From IMG/VR virus record IMGVR_UViG_3300032579_000009, positions 1-64,000 of that record: 64,000 bases of DNA. One strand, written 5' to 3'. Under the pieces are notes generated by a model that saw nothing but the letters and a program-made list of their open reading frames with translations, had not been told where the DNA came from and made no database searches. The first letter of the stretch is position 1, and each line of letters opens with the position of its first letter. This stretch comes from a virus. Position numbers and translations under genes: made by a program. Positions 10,054 through 17,968 of this stretch are shown one piece after another.

Positions 10054-10851
10054 TATTCCCCCAATTCCTAATACTCCAGAATTATTTTTTGCCACATGAA
10101 TTAATTTAGTTGGCGATAGATCTAAGTCTTGACATAGCTCATAATGATATGGCCCGTAGGTATCCCAAGCGTAGTCGCGAGGAATATTCTGCATCATAAA
10201 TGCACCACAGCTGGTCAATGCACTGTTAATATCGCCGTGATAGCGATTTAAGATAGTAACTGAATCTACAGCTCGTTGACGACTCCAACGTAATCCTATT
10301 CTATTCCATTCTAGGCTATATTTGCTCATACTCATGCCAAAGGATTTAATACAGGGATGATCAAGGTCAATTGAAATATCTTTGCTGGCAATAATCCAAG
10401 CAAAATCAATATGTATGTCAATGTTTTTTTGTTCACACTCAGCTAACAGTTGAGGCCATTCTGGTCTTAGATCAGCATATCGCCAATTTGGCAAGGATAT
10501 TATCAATGGAGTATTAGGCTGTAGATTACCTAGATCAGTACCCCATTTGCCCATAAGACCATAGTATGCATATTCTTCAGGCAGTATCTGTATACCATTC
10601 CACCCATATTTAAGTACTAACGATTCAATAAAGTGTGTGCAACCAAGTAATACATCTACACAGGGAAATTGATCCCACCCTTGTATGTCATTGATTTTAG
10701 TTGCCCTAAACCATTCTTCTGCCATTGGAATAAAGGTTTGATAATTGACAATTTTGTGTGAGTTTTCAAACCAATCTTGCTTTAATTTTTTAAAAAAATT
10801 ATCATTGATTGGAATCAATTTTTTTGATATATCGTTCATTGAGTATTTCAT
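10024..10851 (-). CDS. Aminotransferase-like (PLP fold type I) protein, possibly reduced
   Basis: This 275-residue protein resembles the large domain of class I/II aminotransferases. A Y-x2-Y pattern (EEYAYYG) is followed by LIISLPNWRYA, then IDFAWI with D149 where the PLP-pyridine Asp sits, then SMSKY with K177 where the Schiff-base Lys sits, then RIGLRW (R184). The protein is roughly 100 residues shorter than typical family members, so a domain is missing or minimal. It overlaps the upstream partner gene by 4 nt (ATGA). The substrate is unknown; the family assignment is by motif order only. Confidence 0.5.
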   Translation of the reverse strand: MKYSMNDISKKLIPINDNFFKKLKQDWFENSHKIVNYQTFIPMAEEWFRATKINDIQGWDQFPCVDVLLGCTHFIESLVLKYGWNGIQILPEEYAYYGLMGKWGTDLGNLQPNTPLIISLPNWRYADLRPEWPQLLAECEQKNIDIHIDFAWIIASKDISIDLDHPCIKSFGMSMSKYSLEWNRIGLRWSRQRAVDSVTILNRYHGDINSALTSCGAFMMQNIPRDYAWDTYGPYHYELCQDLDLSPTKLIHVAKNNSGVLGIGGILSAVSPHSI

Positions 10852-11330
10852 ATTTCTCCATCCATGGCATCAAAAACAAATTGATAAAACGGACTAGAAA
10901 AATTAAAAGTCCAAATTCCATCATGCGATAGATGCATTTCACCAGGTACTGTTTTTTCTAAAATTATTCCTGCGGCCTTTTGTTCACTGGCCCAAGGTTC
11001 TAAATATATTGGCGTATAATAGCTATGGGTATAAAGCCAATTGCGTATGTTTATGCCATCTATAATTATGTTTTTAATTGTTAACGTTTGGTCGCTGACA
11101 GTACCATCTGGATTGATACGAACCTGTTTATGCCCTTTACCATACTTGTCAATACAGAGGGTATGTGTTTTTCCAAATTCTAAAGTATGATCAAATGATA
11201 TTATACATTCTTCTTTTGTAATGTCACCATTGAATTTGCGAGTATCGTCTATAGATATACTAGCCCTTGGTGGCATGCCCCAATAGTCTGGGATAAATTC
11301 CAATTCAAATTTTATAGTTTCTAGGGTCAT
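10848..11330 (-). CDS. Unrecognised beta-rich protein upstream of the aminotransferase-like gene
   Basis: This is a 160-residue acidic protein with alternating hydrophobic residues that suggest a beta sandwich, and no signal peptide. I do not recognise the family. Its stop overlaps the start of the aminotransferase-like gene (ATGA), so the two are probably translated together. A reverse-strand ATTAAATA element lies just upstream (about 11343-11350) and may be its late-type promoter. A carbohydrate-binding or ligand-handling role would be speculation. Confidence 0.55.
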   Translation of the reverse strand: MTLETIKFELEFIPDYWGMPPRASISIDDTRKFNGDITKEECIISFDHTLEFGKTHTLCIDKYGKGHKQVRINPDGTVSDQTLTIKNIIIDGINIRNWLYTHSYYTPIYLEPWASEQKAAGIILEKTVPGEMHLSHDGIWTFNFSSPFYQFVFDAMDGEI

Positions 11331-11381
11331 TGTAAGAGTATTTAATCCATGCTATACTATAATAAATTAATTTTAATCTAC

Positions 11382-11389
11382 GATAAATA
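11382..11389 (+). promoter_or_regulatory. T4-late-type promoter element
   Basis: The element GATAAATA lies 20 nt upstream of the TTG start at 11410. A GGAG Shine-Dalgarno lies between them. Confidence 0.45.
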
Positions 11390-11409
11390 TACTAAATTGG
11401 AGTAAGATT

Positions 11410-11658
11410 TTGCAGAAACGCACTCGTAGCATACTCACAGAACTTGATGAGTTACTCACGCACAAGGACAAGGAGAATCTCCTTGAGACTCGCGCCAACA
11501 ACATTATCAATGGCGCAATCAACCTTATCCGTAACATACACGAAAACTACGATGCTGAAACAGCTGGCGAGTTAGAACGTCGTTTCCTTAATGCCATCAA
11601 AGGCCAAGATCCTGCTAAATTCTCACGTGGTATCAGGAAACTCAAAGATGAAGACTAA
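11410..11658 (+). CDS. Small charged helical protein, unknown role
   Basis: This 82-residue, largely helical, Arg/Lys/Glu-rich protein starts at TTG with a GGAG Shine-Dalgarno about 9 nt upstream. I do not recognise it. Its 3' end overlaps the next gene by 11 nt. It opens a five-gene forward block (to 14885) that is probably expressed late from the TAAATA element upstream. A virion assembly role is suggested only by position. Confidence 0.6.
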   Translation: MQKRTRSILTELDELLTHKDKENLLETRANNIINGAINLIRNIHENYDAETAGELERRFLNAIKGQDPAKFSRGIRKLKDED

Positions 11659-12286
11659 TGAATTTTTAGACGAAGGTCTACTTGATTTTACTAGAAAAGC
11701 CGCAGCCGGCATTGGAGGTGCAGCCACTGGTGGAGTTGTGGGAGCCAAAGCAGGTTGGCAACAAAAAACAGGTCAAATTGAATTACAACAATTAGCCAAC
11801 AAAGTTGTTACTGCATGGAACAAATACACTGGAGGTACAGGCGACACTGACATAGCATCATGGGCCGCTAAATATTTCAGTTGTGATGAAAATTTATTAC
11901 CACCTGCTCCAGAAACCCTATCGCCTGCTAATAGCAGTAAGTACCTAACAGATGTGACAAAACTCTATAAGATGGGCAAACTAAACAAACAAGCAGCACA
12001 AACAAGGCAAAAACCCACACGAAATCAACAACAAGACGCTAACCAAGCTGACGAACCAATTACTATAAATGGTCAAAAACTAGATCCTAAGAATCCTAAA
12101 GAAAAGGCCATTATTGATCAGATTAAAGCACAACAACAGTCAGCTGGCACAAACACGCCGCCAACAGCAGCAGCTGATGGTGATGCACAACAAGCTGATG
12201 CCGGGTTGCCTGACATTAGTAAATTAACACCAGAAGAACGTGCTGAACTGCGCAGGCAACTACTAGCATCAATGGCGGCAAAATAA
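11648..12286 (+). CDS. Unknown protein with N-terminal glycine-zipper segment
   Basis: The frame is open from 11591, but the ATG at 11648 is preferred. It overlaps the upstream gene by only 11 nt and gives an MKTNEFLDEG start like the MKKTTSYLYEG start of the next gene. A glycine-rich helix (GIGGAATGGVVGAKAG) near residue 23 could insert in or lie on a membrane. The middle is Q/N/P-rich and disordered. The last 25 residues (DISKLTPEERAELRRQL) match the C-terminal DISKLTLQQKQALLKQL of the next gene, so the two genes share a tail module. The function is unknown. Confidence 0.6.
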   Translation: MKTNEFLDEGLLDFTRKAAAGIGGAATGGVVGAKAGWQQKTGQIELQQLANKVVTAWNKYTGGTGDTDIASWAAKYFSCDENLLPPAPETLSPANSSKYLTDVTKLYKMGKLNKQAAQTRQKPTRNQQQDANQADEPITINGQKLDPKNPKEKAIIDQIKAQQQSAGTNTPPTAAADGDAQQADAGLPDISKLTPEERAELRRQLLASMAAK

Positions 12287-13659
12287 TGAAAAAGACTACG
12301 TCATATCTATACGAGGGATTAACTCCTAAAAATAAAAATAGCATGATGCTATGGGAATCGGCTGGTCGTGTAATTGCAGAAGCACAATTAAATCCTCAAC
12401 AAATCTTAAACCTATTCCAACAAATTGAACAAGGTGCTACGGGTGCTGGAGGCAATCGCACAGGGTTAGGAATAACTAAAGATGCGGCCGCCAAAGTGCA
12501 GTCAGCATACAATGACCTAGTGAGTAAAGTTCAAAATAGCGGCCCAATGAAAAATGCAGATGCCGCATATGATGATGTTGCTGAAAAATTAAAACAGGCA
12601 ACAGGTGGCGACAAAGGTGTTATGCAATATGTTCAAAAGTATAGAACATTTGCCAAAGCACATCCCGTAGCACAAACGTTAATTTACAGTGCGCTGATAG
12701 CAGCTGCTGGCATTAGCGGTGCAGGTGCTGGCGGAGCAGCCGCACTTGGCTTATTAAAAATGACTGATAAGTTATTGCAAGGTGAGGAGTTTAGCACAGC
12801 CGCTGGACAAGGACTTAAAACAGGTGGCATGGCCTATGCTGCTGGTGCGTTAGGCAAAGCAATGAAAGGTGGAGATACAACTACTACATCGTCATCATTT
12901 AGTCAACACACCACAGGACTACAACCAGCAAGTCCGTGGGACATTCCAAGTGGAGTTAAACAACAATTTCCGCTTGATAAGTTTTCATATAAAACAGATG
13001 GTATAGATCTTAGTATCTATGACAAAGCAGGTAAACTAGTAGCAACAAGACCAAGTGTTGATGCTATGGAAAGTATTGTGCTTTCATCGGCACAGGTTAA
13101 CCAACTGTTTGAACATATCCTTATTGCTGAAGGCTTATTTGATAAATTTAAAACAGCTGCGGCTAATGTTAGCAGAGGTATAGCAGGCAAACATGCTCAA
13201 GGTAGAACCGCTAAAGGTACCTACGGCAAAGCAGGCCTGGGTGATAAAGCCGCAAATCTATTAGGCAAAGGTATTGGCGCAGTTAAAAACAAAGCACAAA
13301 CAGTAGGACATAACCTTACTACTAAAGTTACCGCAGACAAACTACAGGCCGCATGGAAGGCTGCTGGCAGTCCAACAGACAGCGAAGCTATTGTAGATAT
13401 ATTACAAAAACAAGGTATTGATCCAGCAGTTATATCGGATGCAATGAAAGCAATTAACATTACCAAGGTTGATAGAAGTCGCCTACCTGATATTAGTAAA
13501 TTAACACTACAACAAAAACAAGCACTATTAAAACAACTAGATGCACTTGACGCAAAACCAAACAGACCAAAGGCTATTAACAGAAAAGCTGTACAAGTCC
13601 AATCACGTGATTATAAAGAATTTAAATATCTAGTAGACGGTATAAAGGCACGCATTTAA
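12286..13659 (+). CDS. Unknown 457-residue protein with hydrophobic Gly/Ala helix
   Basis: The start overlaps the preceding stop by 1 nt and the stop overlaps the following start by 1 nt (TAATG), so translation is coupled. A long Ala/Gly hydrophobic stretch (SALIAAAGISGAGAGG) lies near residues 140-165. A Lys/Gly/Ala-rich basic region follows, and then a DISKLT-type motif shared with the upstream gene. It resembles ejected or internal virion proteins in composition, but I recognise no family. Confidence 0.55.
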   Translation: MKKTTSYLYEGLTPKNKNSMMLWESAGRVIAEAQLNPQQILNLFQQIEQGATGAGGNRTGLGITKDAAAKVQSAYNDLVSKVQNSGPMKNADAAYDDVAEKLKQATGGDKGVMQYVQKYRTFAKAHPVAQTLIYSALIAAAGISGAGAGGAAALGLLKMTDKLLQGEEFSTAAGQGLKTGGMAYAAGALGKAMKGGDTTTTSSSFSQHTTGLQPASPWDIPSGVKQQFPLDKFSYKTDGIDLSIYDKAGKLVATRPSVDAMESIVLSSAQVNQLFEHILIAEGLFDKFKTAAANVSRGIAGKHAQGRTAKGTYGKAGLGDKAANLLGKGIGAVKNKAQTVGHNLTTKVTADKLQAAWKAAGSPTDSEAIVDILQKQGIDPAVISDAMKAINITKVDRSRLPDISKLTLQQKQALLKQLDALDAKPNRPKAINRKAVQVQSRDYKEFKYLVDGIKARI

Positions 13660-14885
13660 TGAAATTATTTGAAATAAAGAATCAAACACCTAACTTCTTG
13701 CTAACAGAAAGCAAGAACACTCACCTTGAGCATTTAGAAGATTTGATCTTTAACAATGGCTATGCTGGCGCAGTAGAAGCATTAAATTTCATTGAAAGCC
13801 TACGTCACATGCTAGGAGAAGGTACAGGTACTACTACCAAACTCACAGTCAAATGGGACGGCAGTCCAGCTATTATCTGTGGTATTGATCCTGCTGACAG
13901 CAAATTTTTTGTAGGCACTAAATCAGTGTTTTCTAAAGGTGAACCTAAACTCTGTAAGAAACCACAAGACGTACAACAGTTCTACGGTGATAAACCTGAA
14001 CTAGCAGAAATACTATTAGCCGCACTAAAATATCTCAGCAAACTAGGCATTGGCGGAGTAGTACAAGGCGACCTAATGTTTACCCCTGGTAAAGTTACTA
14101 AGGTAGAAGTCAACGATGAGTTGTGCTATGTGTTTACACCTAACACTATTACCTACGCTGTACCAGTTGACAGTCATCTTGGTCAACGCATCGCTAATGC
14201 ACAACTAGGAATCATATTTCATACTACCTACACTGGTAACAGTATAGAAGAAATGACAGCTACATTTGGAGTTAATGTAAGTGGATTCCATCAGACCAAA
14301 GCAGTATGGTTTGATGATGCTACCTATAAAGACTACACAGGAGTAGCTAGCCTAACACCTACAGAAGACAGCAAGATTAAAAAATATCTAGCCTCAACCA
14401 AAGCTACTATGGAAAAGATTGGCCAACAACGCTTTGATGTTATACTAGCAGACAAAGAGTTTGGTCGCATGGTTAAACCATTTATCAATAAACTAGTACG
14501 CAGTGGAGTACATGCCGCAGAGCCTACACAATTTTTAAAAGATTTTATCGCACACTATAACAGTGAAATGATGAAAGGCGTAGAAGATCCAACTAGCCGT
14601 GTTGCTAAAAATCGTGTTGAAAAGATCAAGCAAAAAGAACAATGGATCGCTGACAACAGCAACAACCTATTAGGCGTTCTAGCTACCTACAAGCGTGTAG
14701 TAGAACTTAAGGGAATACTCTTACACAAACTAAGTCAAGTAGAAGGTATTGGTACATTCCAAAAAACAGCAGACGGATATAAAGTCACAGCGCCAGAAGG
14801 CTTTGTAGCTATAGGACATGATGGTGGCGCTGTTAAACTAGTTGATCGTCTAGCATTCAGCAGAATTAACTTCTTAAACAAATAA
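13659..14885 (+). CDS. KxDG nucleotidyltransferase/ligase-fold-like phage protein
   Basis: This 408-residue protein has K65-W-D-G-S-P in a strand-like context (LTVKWDGSPAIICG), matching motif I (KxDG) of covalent nucleotidyltransferases such as ligases and capping enzymes. It is followed by FFVGTKSVFSKG, and by GVVQGDLMF where motif III (xGE-like) would lie. Related proteins are found in cyanophages under a domain-of-unknown-function label, as I recall. RNA or DNA ligase activity is not proven; the motif IV and V lysines are not obvious. It is the last gene before a late promoter. Confidence 0.5.
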   Translation: MKLFEIKNQTPNFLLTESKNTHLEHLEDLIFNNGYAGAVEALNFIESLRHMLGEGTGTTTKLTVKWDGSPAIICGIDPADSKFFVGTKSVFSKGEPKLCKKPQDVQQFYGDKPELAEILLAALKYLSKLGIGGVVQGDLMFTPGKVTKVEVNDELCYVFTPNTITYAVPVDSHLGQRIANAQLGIIFHTTYTGNSIEEMTATFGVNVSGFHQTKAVWFDDATYKDYTGVASLTPTEDSKIKKYLASTKATMEKIGQQRFDVILADKEFGRMVKPFINKLVRSGVHAAEPTQFLKDFIAHYNSEMMKGVEDPTSRVAKNRVEKIKQKEQWIADNSNNLLGVLATYKRVVELKGILLHKLSQVEGIGTFQKTADGYKVTAPEGFVAIGHDGGAVKLVDRLAFSRINFLNK

Positions 14886-14912
14886 TCTAGTCAGTTAACT
14901 TTTTGTATTTTG

Positions 14913-14920
14913 GCTAAATA
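14913..14920 (+). promoter_or_regulatory. T4-late-type promoter element
   Basis: GCTAAATA lies 39 nt upstream of the ATG at 14960. An AGGAG Shine-Dalgarno (14947-14951) shows that this transcript has a conventional leader. Confidence 0.5.
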
Positions 14921-14959
14921 ATAGTATGCGCACTGCGCACAAACTTAGGAGAAATACAA

Positions 14960-15310
14960 ATGTCATACACAACAATCGCACGTATTAACGGTTTCCCACA
15001 ACCAACCGATGGTTTAAATGGTAACTTAACCATTACAGGTCGTACGCTAACACATTACACTGTTACATACGCAAACATTGGTTCAAACCCATACACAGTT
15101 GGTTCAAACTTTGATTTACTAGTTAAAGCAATTGAAACAATTGGTTCTATTGAACTTTTAGGTGATCCAACAATTGGTACACCATGGCCAAGTAGCTTCC
15201 GTGTTGCTATCTCAGGTGCAGCTCCATCAGCATCAAGTGGTACAGGTAACTTACAAGGTATTTGTTCAGCAGCAGTTTCTGGTACAACAGTTGCATCATT
15301 CGTTTACTAA
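14960..15310 (+). CDS. Small probable virion protein
   Basis: This is a 116-residue Thr/Ser/Gly-rich beta-type protein with no signal peptide. It is a single-gene unit with its own late-type promoter, a strong AGGAG ribosome site and a strong terminator directly behind it. That arrangement suits a protein made in large amounts, such as a capsid decoration or tail protein. I recognise no specific family. Confidence 0.55.
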   Translation: MSYTTIARINGFPQPTDGLNGNLTITGRTLTHYTVTYANIGSNPYTVGSNFDLLVKAIETIGSIELLGDPTIGTPWPSSFRVAISGAAPSASSGTGNLQGICSAAVSGTTVASFVY

Positions 15311-15337
15311 TATCTAAACGAAAGTACTAAACTTAAG

Positions 15338-15365
15338 AAAGGCACTTTTATAAGTGCCTTTTTTA
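15338..15365 (+). terminator. Rho-independent terminator
   Basis: The stem AAAGGCACTT (15338-15347) pairs with AAGTGCCTTT (15352-15361) across a 4-nt loop and runs into a T tract. Confidence 0.9.
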
Positions 15366-15370
15366 TTGGC

Positions 15371-15378
15371 CATAAATA
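15371..15378 (+). promoter_or_regulatory. T4-late-type promoter element, GTG 4 nt downstream
   Basis: CATAAATA ends 4 nt before the GTG start at 15383, so the predicted mRNA start coincides with the start codon. It lies directly behind the terminator at 15338. Confidence 0.6.
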
Positions 15379-15382
15379 CCTA

Positions 15383-15814
15383 GTGGACGATCAAAGATAC
15401 ATCTATCAAGCATATACTCTAGTAGACATTACCCCAACAGGGCGAACGATATACTCACGAGAACATGAACTTGAACGCAATCAACAGCGTAACTGGGAAA
15501 CTGTTCTACAACTTATAAATCTACGCACACAAACTGAAATCTTAGAAACGGCCAATTCAGTAAAAAATATTAAAAATCTTGATCAGGTGTTTGGCGTTAA
15601 CTACACAGGCAAACATAGAGTTTGGAGTTTTAAATTTTCAGTAGACTATGCAGAAGTCTATAGAGAAGGTGCAGATTTATATGGACTACTAAAAAGTGAT
15701 TTTAAGCTGACCCCAGTAATCCTAGGTCTCACAGAAACTGCACATCCAAATCAACCTATATTTTACACTAGCGGTCCGTGGAAAAACATATACTTTAACG
15801 CTCTACCACACTAA
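15383..15814 (+). CDS. Conserved-looking phage protein, unknown function
   Basis: This 143-residue protein starts at GTG right after a late-type promoter. It has a mixed alpha/beta composition with an Arg/Gln-rich first half and an aromatic C-terminal third. No catalytic motif is visible. The length and position between virion genes suggest a tail completion or assembly protein, but this is inference from context. Confidence 0.55.
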   Translation: MDDQRYIYQAYTLVDITPTGRTIYSREHELERNQQRNWETVLQLINLRTQTEILETANSVKNIKNLDQVFGVNYTGKHRVWSFKFSVDYAEVYREGADLYGLLKSDFKLTPVILGLTETAHPNQPIFYTSGPWKNIYFNALPH

Positions 15815-15912
15815 CTAAATACTTTAGATGCTATAGGCATTCATTAAGGCACATATTAAGGCACATTATTAAGGCTCATCAAAAAACAGCATCGCTCATA
15901 CAGGAAAGCGAG
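15814..15912 (+). promoter_or_regulatory. Leader with late-type promoter and short direct repeats
   Basis: ACTAAATA (15814-15821) overlaps the preceding stop region. Three tandem copies of ATTAAGGCNCA-like sequence lie at about 15843-15876. The gene at 15913 follows an AGGAAAG ribosome site. No coding potential is seen in the leader. Confidence 0.4.
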
Positions 15913-16176
15913 ATGCCAGGTCCATCAGAAATTGAGAAACAGAGCTTAGAAGCCCACGTTGAAATATGTGCCGTAAGGTACAGCAACTTGGAAACTAAAC
16001 TATCTAATTTAGAACATCGTATGGATAAACTTGAAGGCTACCTAGTCAGCATCAAGGAAAGTCTAGACGACAAACTTGAAGGTCGCGGCAAACAAAGCGT
16101 CAGCATCATCGTCACCATCTTAAGTGTTGTCCTGACTGGTCTACTAGGTTTATTAGCCCACATCGTGTTCAAGTAA
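15913..16176 (+). CDS. Small coiled-coil protein with C-terminal membrane anchor
   Basis: This is an 87-residue protein. Residues 15-50 form heptads (LETKLSNLEHRMDKLEGYL) and the last 25 residues form one membrane helix (IIVTILSVVLTGLLGLLAHI). This architecture, a coiled coil plus a tail anchor, fits a holin-associated, spanin-like or superinfection-exclusion protein. Nothing specific can be assigned. An AGGAAAG ribosome site precedes the ATG. Confidence 0.6.
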   Translation: MPGPSEIEKQSLEAHVEICAVRYSNLETKLSNLEHRMDKLEGYLVSIKESLDDKLEGRGKQSVSIIVTILSVVLTGLLGLLAHIVFK

Positions 16177-16182
16177 TAAATA
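16175..16182 (+). promoter_or_regulatory. T4-late-type promoter element, ATG 5 nt downstream
   Basis: AATAAATA overlaps the stop of the upstream gene. The next ATG (16188) lies exactly where a T4 late transcript would begin. Confidence 0.6.
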
Positions 16183-16187
16183 CTTGC

Positions 16188-16397
16188 ATGAAGATCGTAG
16201 AATTAACTAATAAAATACTATTACCTATCACTAACGAAGAGAAAGACCTTCTTGAACGTTTTATAGGTGAAACCCCTATTGCAAAAAATCAACTCAATGA
16301 ACGTGAACAAGTGATTGCTAATCATTTGACTACTAAAGACGTGTTACTTCGAACCAATGACTCCGGCAAAATCTACTACAAAAAACGCATCGGCTGA
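16188..16397 (+). CDS. Small unknown protein
   Basis: This is a 69-residue charged protein with no recognisable domain. Its ATG coincides with the predicted start point of the late promoter at 16175 and it lacks a Shine-Dalgarno, so it is probably translated from a leaderless mRNA. The next gene overlaps its 3' end by 41 nt in another frame. Confidence 0.5.
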   Translation: MKIVELTNKILLPITNEEKDLLERFIGETPIAKNQLNEREQVIANHLTTKDVLLRTNDSGKIYYKKRIG

Positions 16398-16854
16398 GTT
16401 TGATGTAGAAAAGATACGTCGTTTTACACAAACAGAATTATCTAATCTAACACAAACCAACAATGAATTGCCCTTTTGTTATCAAATAGGCAGTGATGTT
16501 CTTGTGGGTCGTTACCGTGTGGTTAAGATCAATGACAAATGTTGGCGTGTAATGGATCAAGAACAGCAGATATTTGACTTTTTTAGTCGTAAAGATGCTA
16601 TATTTTACTGTATTGCCCTGCATAAACAAAAATTACAGTTAGCTAACGATATCAAAGACAGCGACAGCTTGTTAAACAGACTAGAGTTTGAAGCCACATT
16701 GTATCGTCAAAGATACAAAAAAGCCATAACAAACGGCGATAGTTGGAGTGAAGAATACTATTCAACACGCTATCAAGAGGTTATGCAACGTATTGATAGC
16801 ACTAAAAAAGAAATTAAGAAAAATCTAGATCTGGCTAAATATATTAAAGTCTAA
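16357..16854 (+). CDS. Unknown 165-residue protein
   Basis: The first half is mixed alpha/beta (YRVVKINDKCWRVMDQEQ) and the C-terminal half is charged and helical with likely coiled-coil character. The ATG at 16357 overlaps the previous gene by 41 nt; a shorter start is possible. It lies directly upstream of the scaffold-like gene, so an assembly role is possible. I recognise no family. Confidence 0.5.
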   Translation: MTPAKSTTKNASAEFDVEKIRRFTQTELSNLTQTNNELPFCYQIGSDVLVGRYRVVKINDKCWRVMDQEQQIFDFFSRKDAIFYCIALHKQKLQLANDIKDSDSLLNRLEFEATLYRQRYKKAITNGDSWSEEYYSTRYQEVMQRIDSTKKEIKKNLDLAKYIKV

Positions 16855-16870
16855 ACAGGAATCGGACCAT

Positions 16871-17563
16871 ATGAAACTTTCAGAAATGGCAGTAAAATCA
16901 GCCAAAAAATATAATAAATTAATGGAAAGCCGCTTTGGTTTTGCTATTAATTTTAACAGCTTAACTGTTAGCAAAGCAGAGCAATTAAGCGAAACAATCA
17001 CAGCTAACCTAAACAAGATCCGCCACAGTGTGGACCTACACACTGCTGAACGTAATCCACGTTATATGGAATTACTTACAGTGCGTGAAAGTATCAATAC
17101 ATGGTTAGAAGAACAACGTCGTCAACTTAACGAAGGTGAAGTTGGCAGTGCTGAAGTTTTACTAGCTGCTAAGAACATGGTTGACAGTGTACAAGACGCT
17201 ATTGAAAAAGTAGGTAAAATGCAAAATGAGCAATTACCTGAACTACTAGATTCAATCCGTGATCAAATTGGCGCTGAACAAGCTGACGGCTTTAAAAACG
17301 CAGTAGGTGAAACACTAGCAACTCTAATGTCGAACCTACAACAAGCACGTGAAGGCGTTGACAATGGCGTTCGTATTTTATCAGGCGAGCAAGTTGACAA
17401 TCCAATGGACATTGGAGGTGCAGACTTACCAGGTGATGAACTAGGCGGTGATTTACCACCAGCCCCAGTTAGTGATTTAGATTCTGAAGAAGACACTGAT
17501 GGATTTGCAGCCAGCGATGCAGCAGTTGGTGGATCTGAAGAACTTGGCCGCGAACGTCGTTAA
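16871..17563 (+). CDS. Probable prohead core/scaffold-like protein
   Basis: This is a 230-residue protein. Residues 1-165 are almost entirely helical with heptads, and the C-terminal 60 residues are acidic and disordered (DIGGADLPGDELGGDLPP). This matches the composition of T4-like prohead core and scaffold proteins that are removed during capsid maturation. An AGGAATCGG segment precedes the ATG. The assignment rests on composition and on the virion-gene neighbours, not on a diagnostic motif. Confidence 0.4.
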   Translation: MKLSEMAVKSAKKYNKLMESRFGFAINFNSLTVSKAEQLSETITANLNKIRHSVDLHTAERNPRYMELLTVRESINTWLEEQRRQLNEGEVGSAEVLLAAKNMVDSVQDAIEKVGKMQNEQLPELLDSIRDQIGAEQADGFKNAVGETLATLMSNLQQAREGVDNGVRILSGEQVDNPMDIGGADLPGDELGGDLPPAPVSDLDSEEDTDGFAASDAAVGGSEELGRERR

Positions 17564-17565
17564 TC

Positions 17566-17955
17566 GTGCGCTTACATGAATTTACACATAGCCCAAAAAA
17601 CACTCCAGAGTCAAATTTAACAACGGCTCTGGAGCTTATTCGCAATCGTTACAAAGATCAAGACACACCTCCAAAAATTTCAACACAGAGTCTAATCAAT
17701 CTTGTGCTTAACACAGACAAGACATTTGATTATGACGCACTGGTTGCTGCTAACACTAACAATCCAGCAATTCAAAATATTATCAAAAGCTACAATAAAG
17801 ATTATATAGAATTACGTCCGGCCGGTGAAGATAATGATAGCTCAGCAACAGTAGAAAATCCTAAAGGTCAAGATGTAGACCCAAATGCACCAGTGGACAC
17901 AGTTGGTGATATGGCTAAATCCGCGGCCAAAAAACGCGGCGCCGCAGGATTCTAG
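17566..17955 (+). CDS. Unknown small protein following the scaffold-like gene
   Basis: This 129-residue protein begins at GTG 2 nt after the preceding stop, so it is co-translated. It has a helical N-terminal half and an acidic disordered linker (AGEDNDSSATVENPKGQD). The C-terminal tail is basic (KSAAKKRGAAGF) and resembles DNA- or capsid-binding tails. A head-assembly role is inferred from position only. Confidence 0.5.
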   Translation: MRLHEFTHSPKNTPESNLTTALELIRNRYKDQDTPPKISTQSLINLVLNTDKTFDYDALVAANTNNPAIQNIIKSYNKDYIELRPAGEDNDSSATVENPKGQDVDPNAPVDTVGDMAKSAAKKRGAAGF

Positions 17956-17956
17956 T

Positions 17957-17964
17957 ATTAAATA
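17957..17964 (+). promoter_or_regulatory. T4-late-type promoter element, ATG 4 nt downstream
   Basis: ATTAAATA lies in the last codons and stop region of the preceding gene. The ATG of the radical SAM gene is at 17969. Confidence 0.55.
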
Positions 17965-17968
17965 CTAG

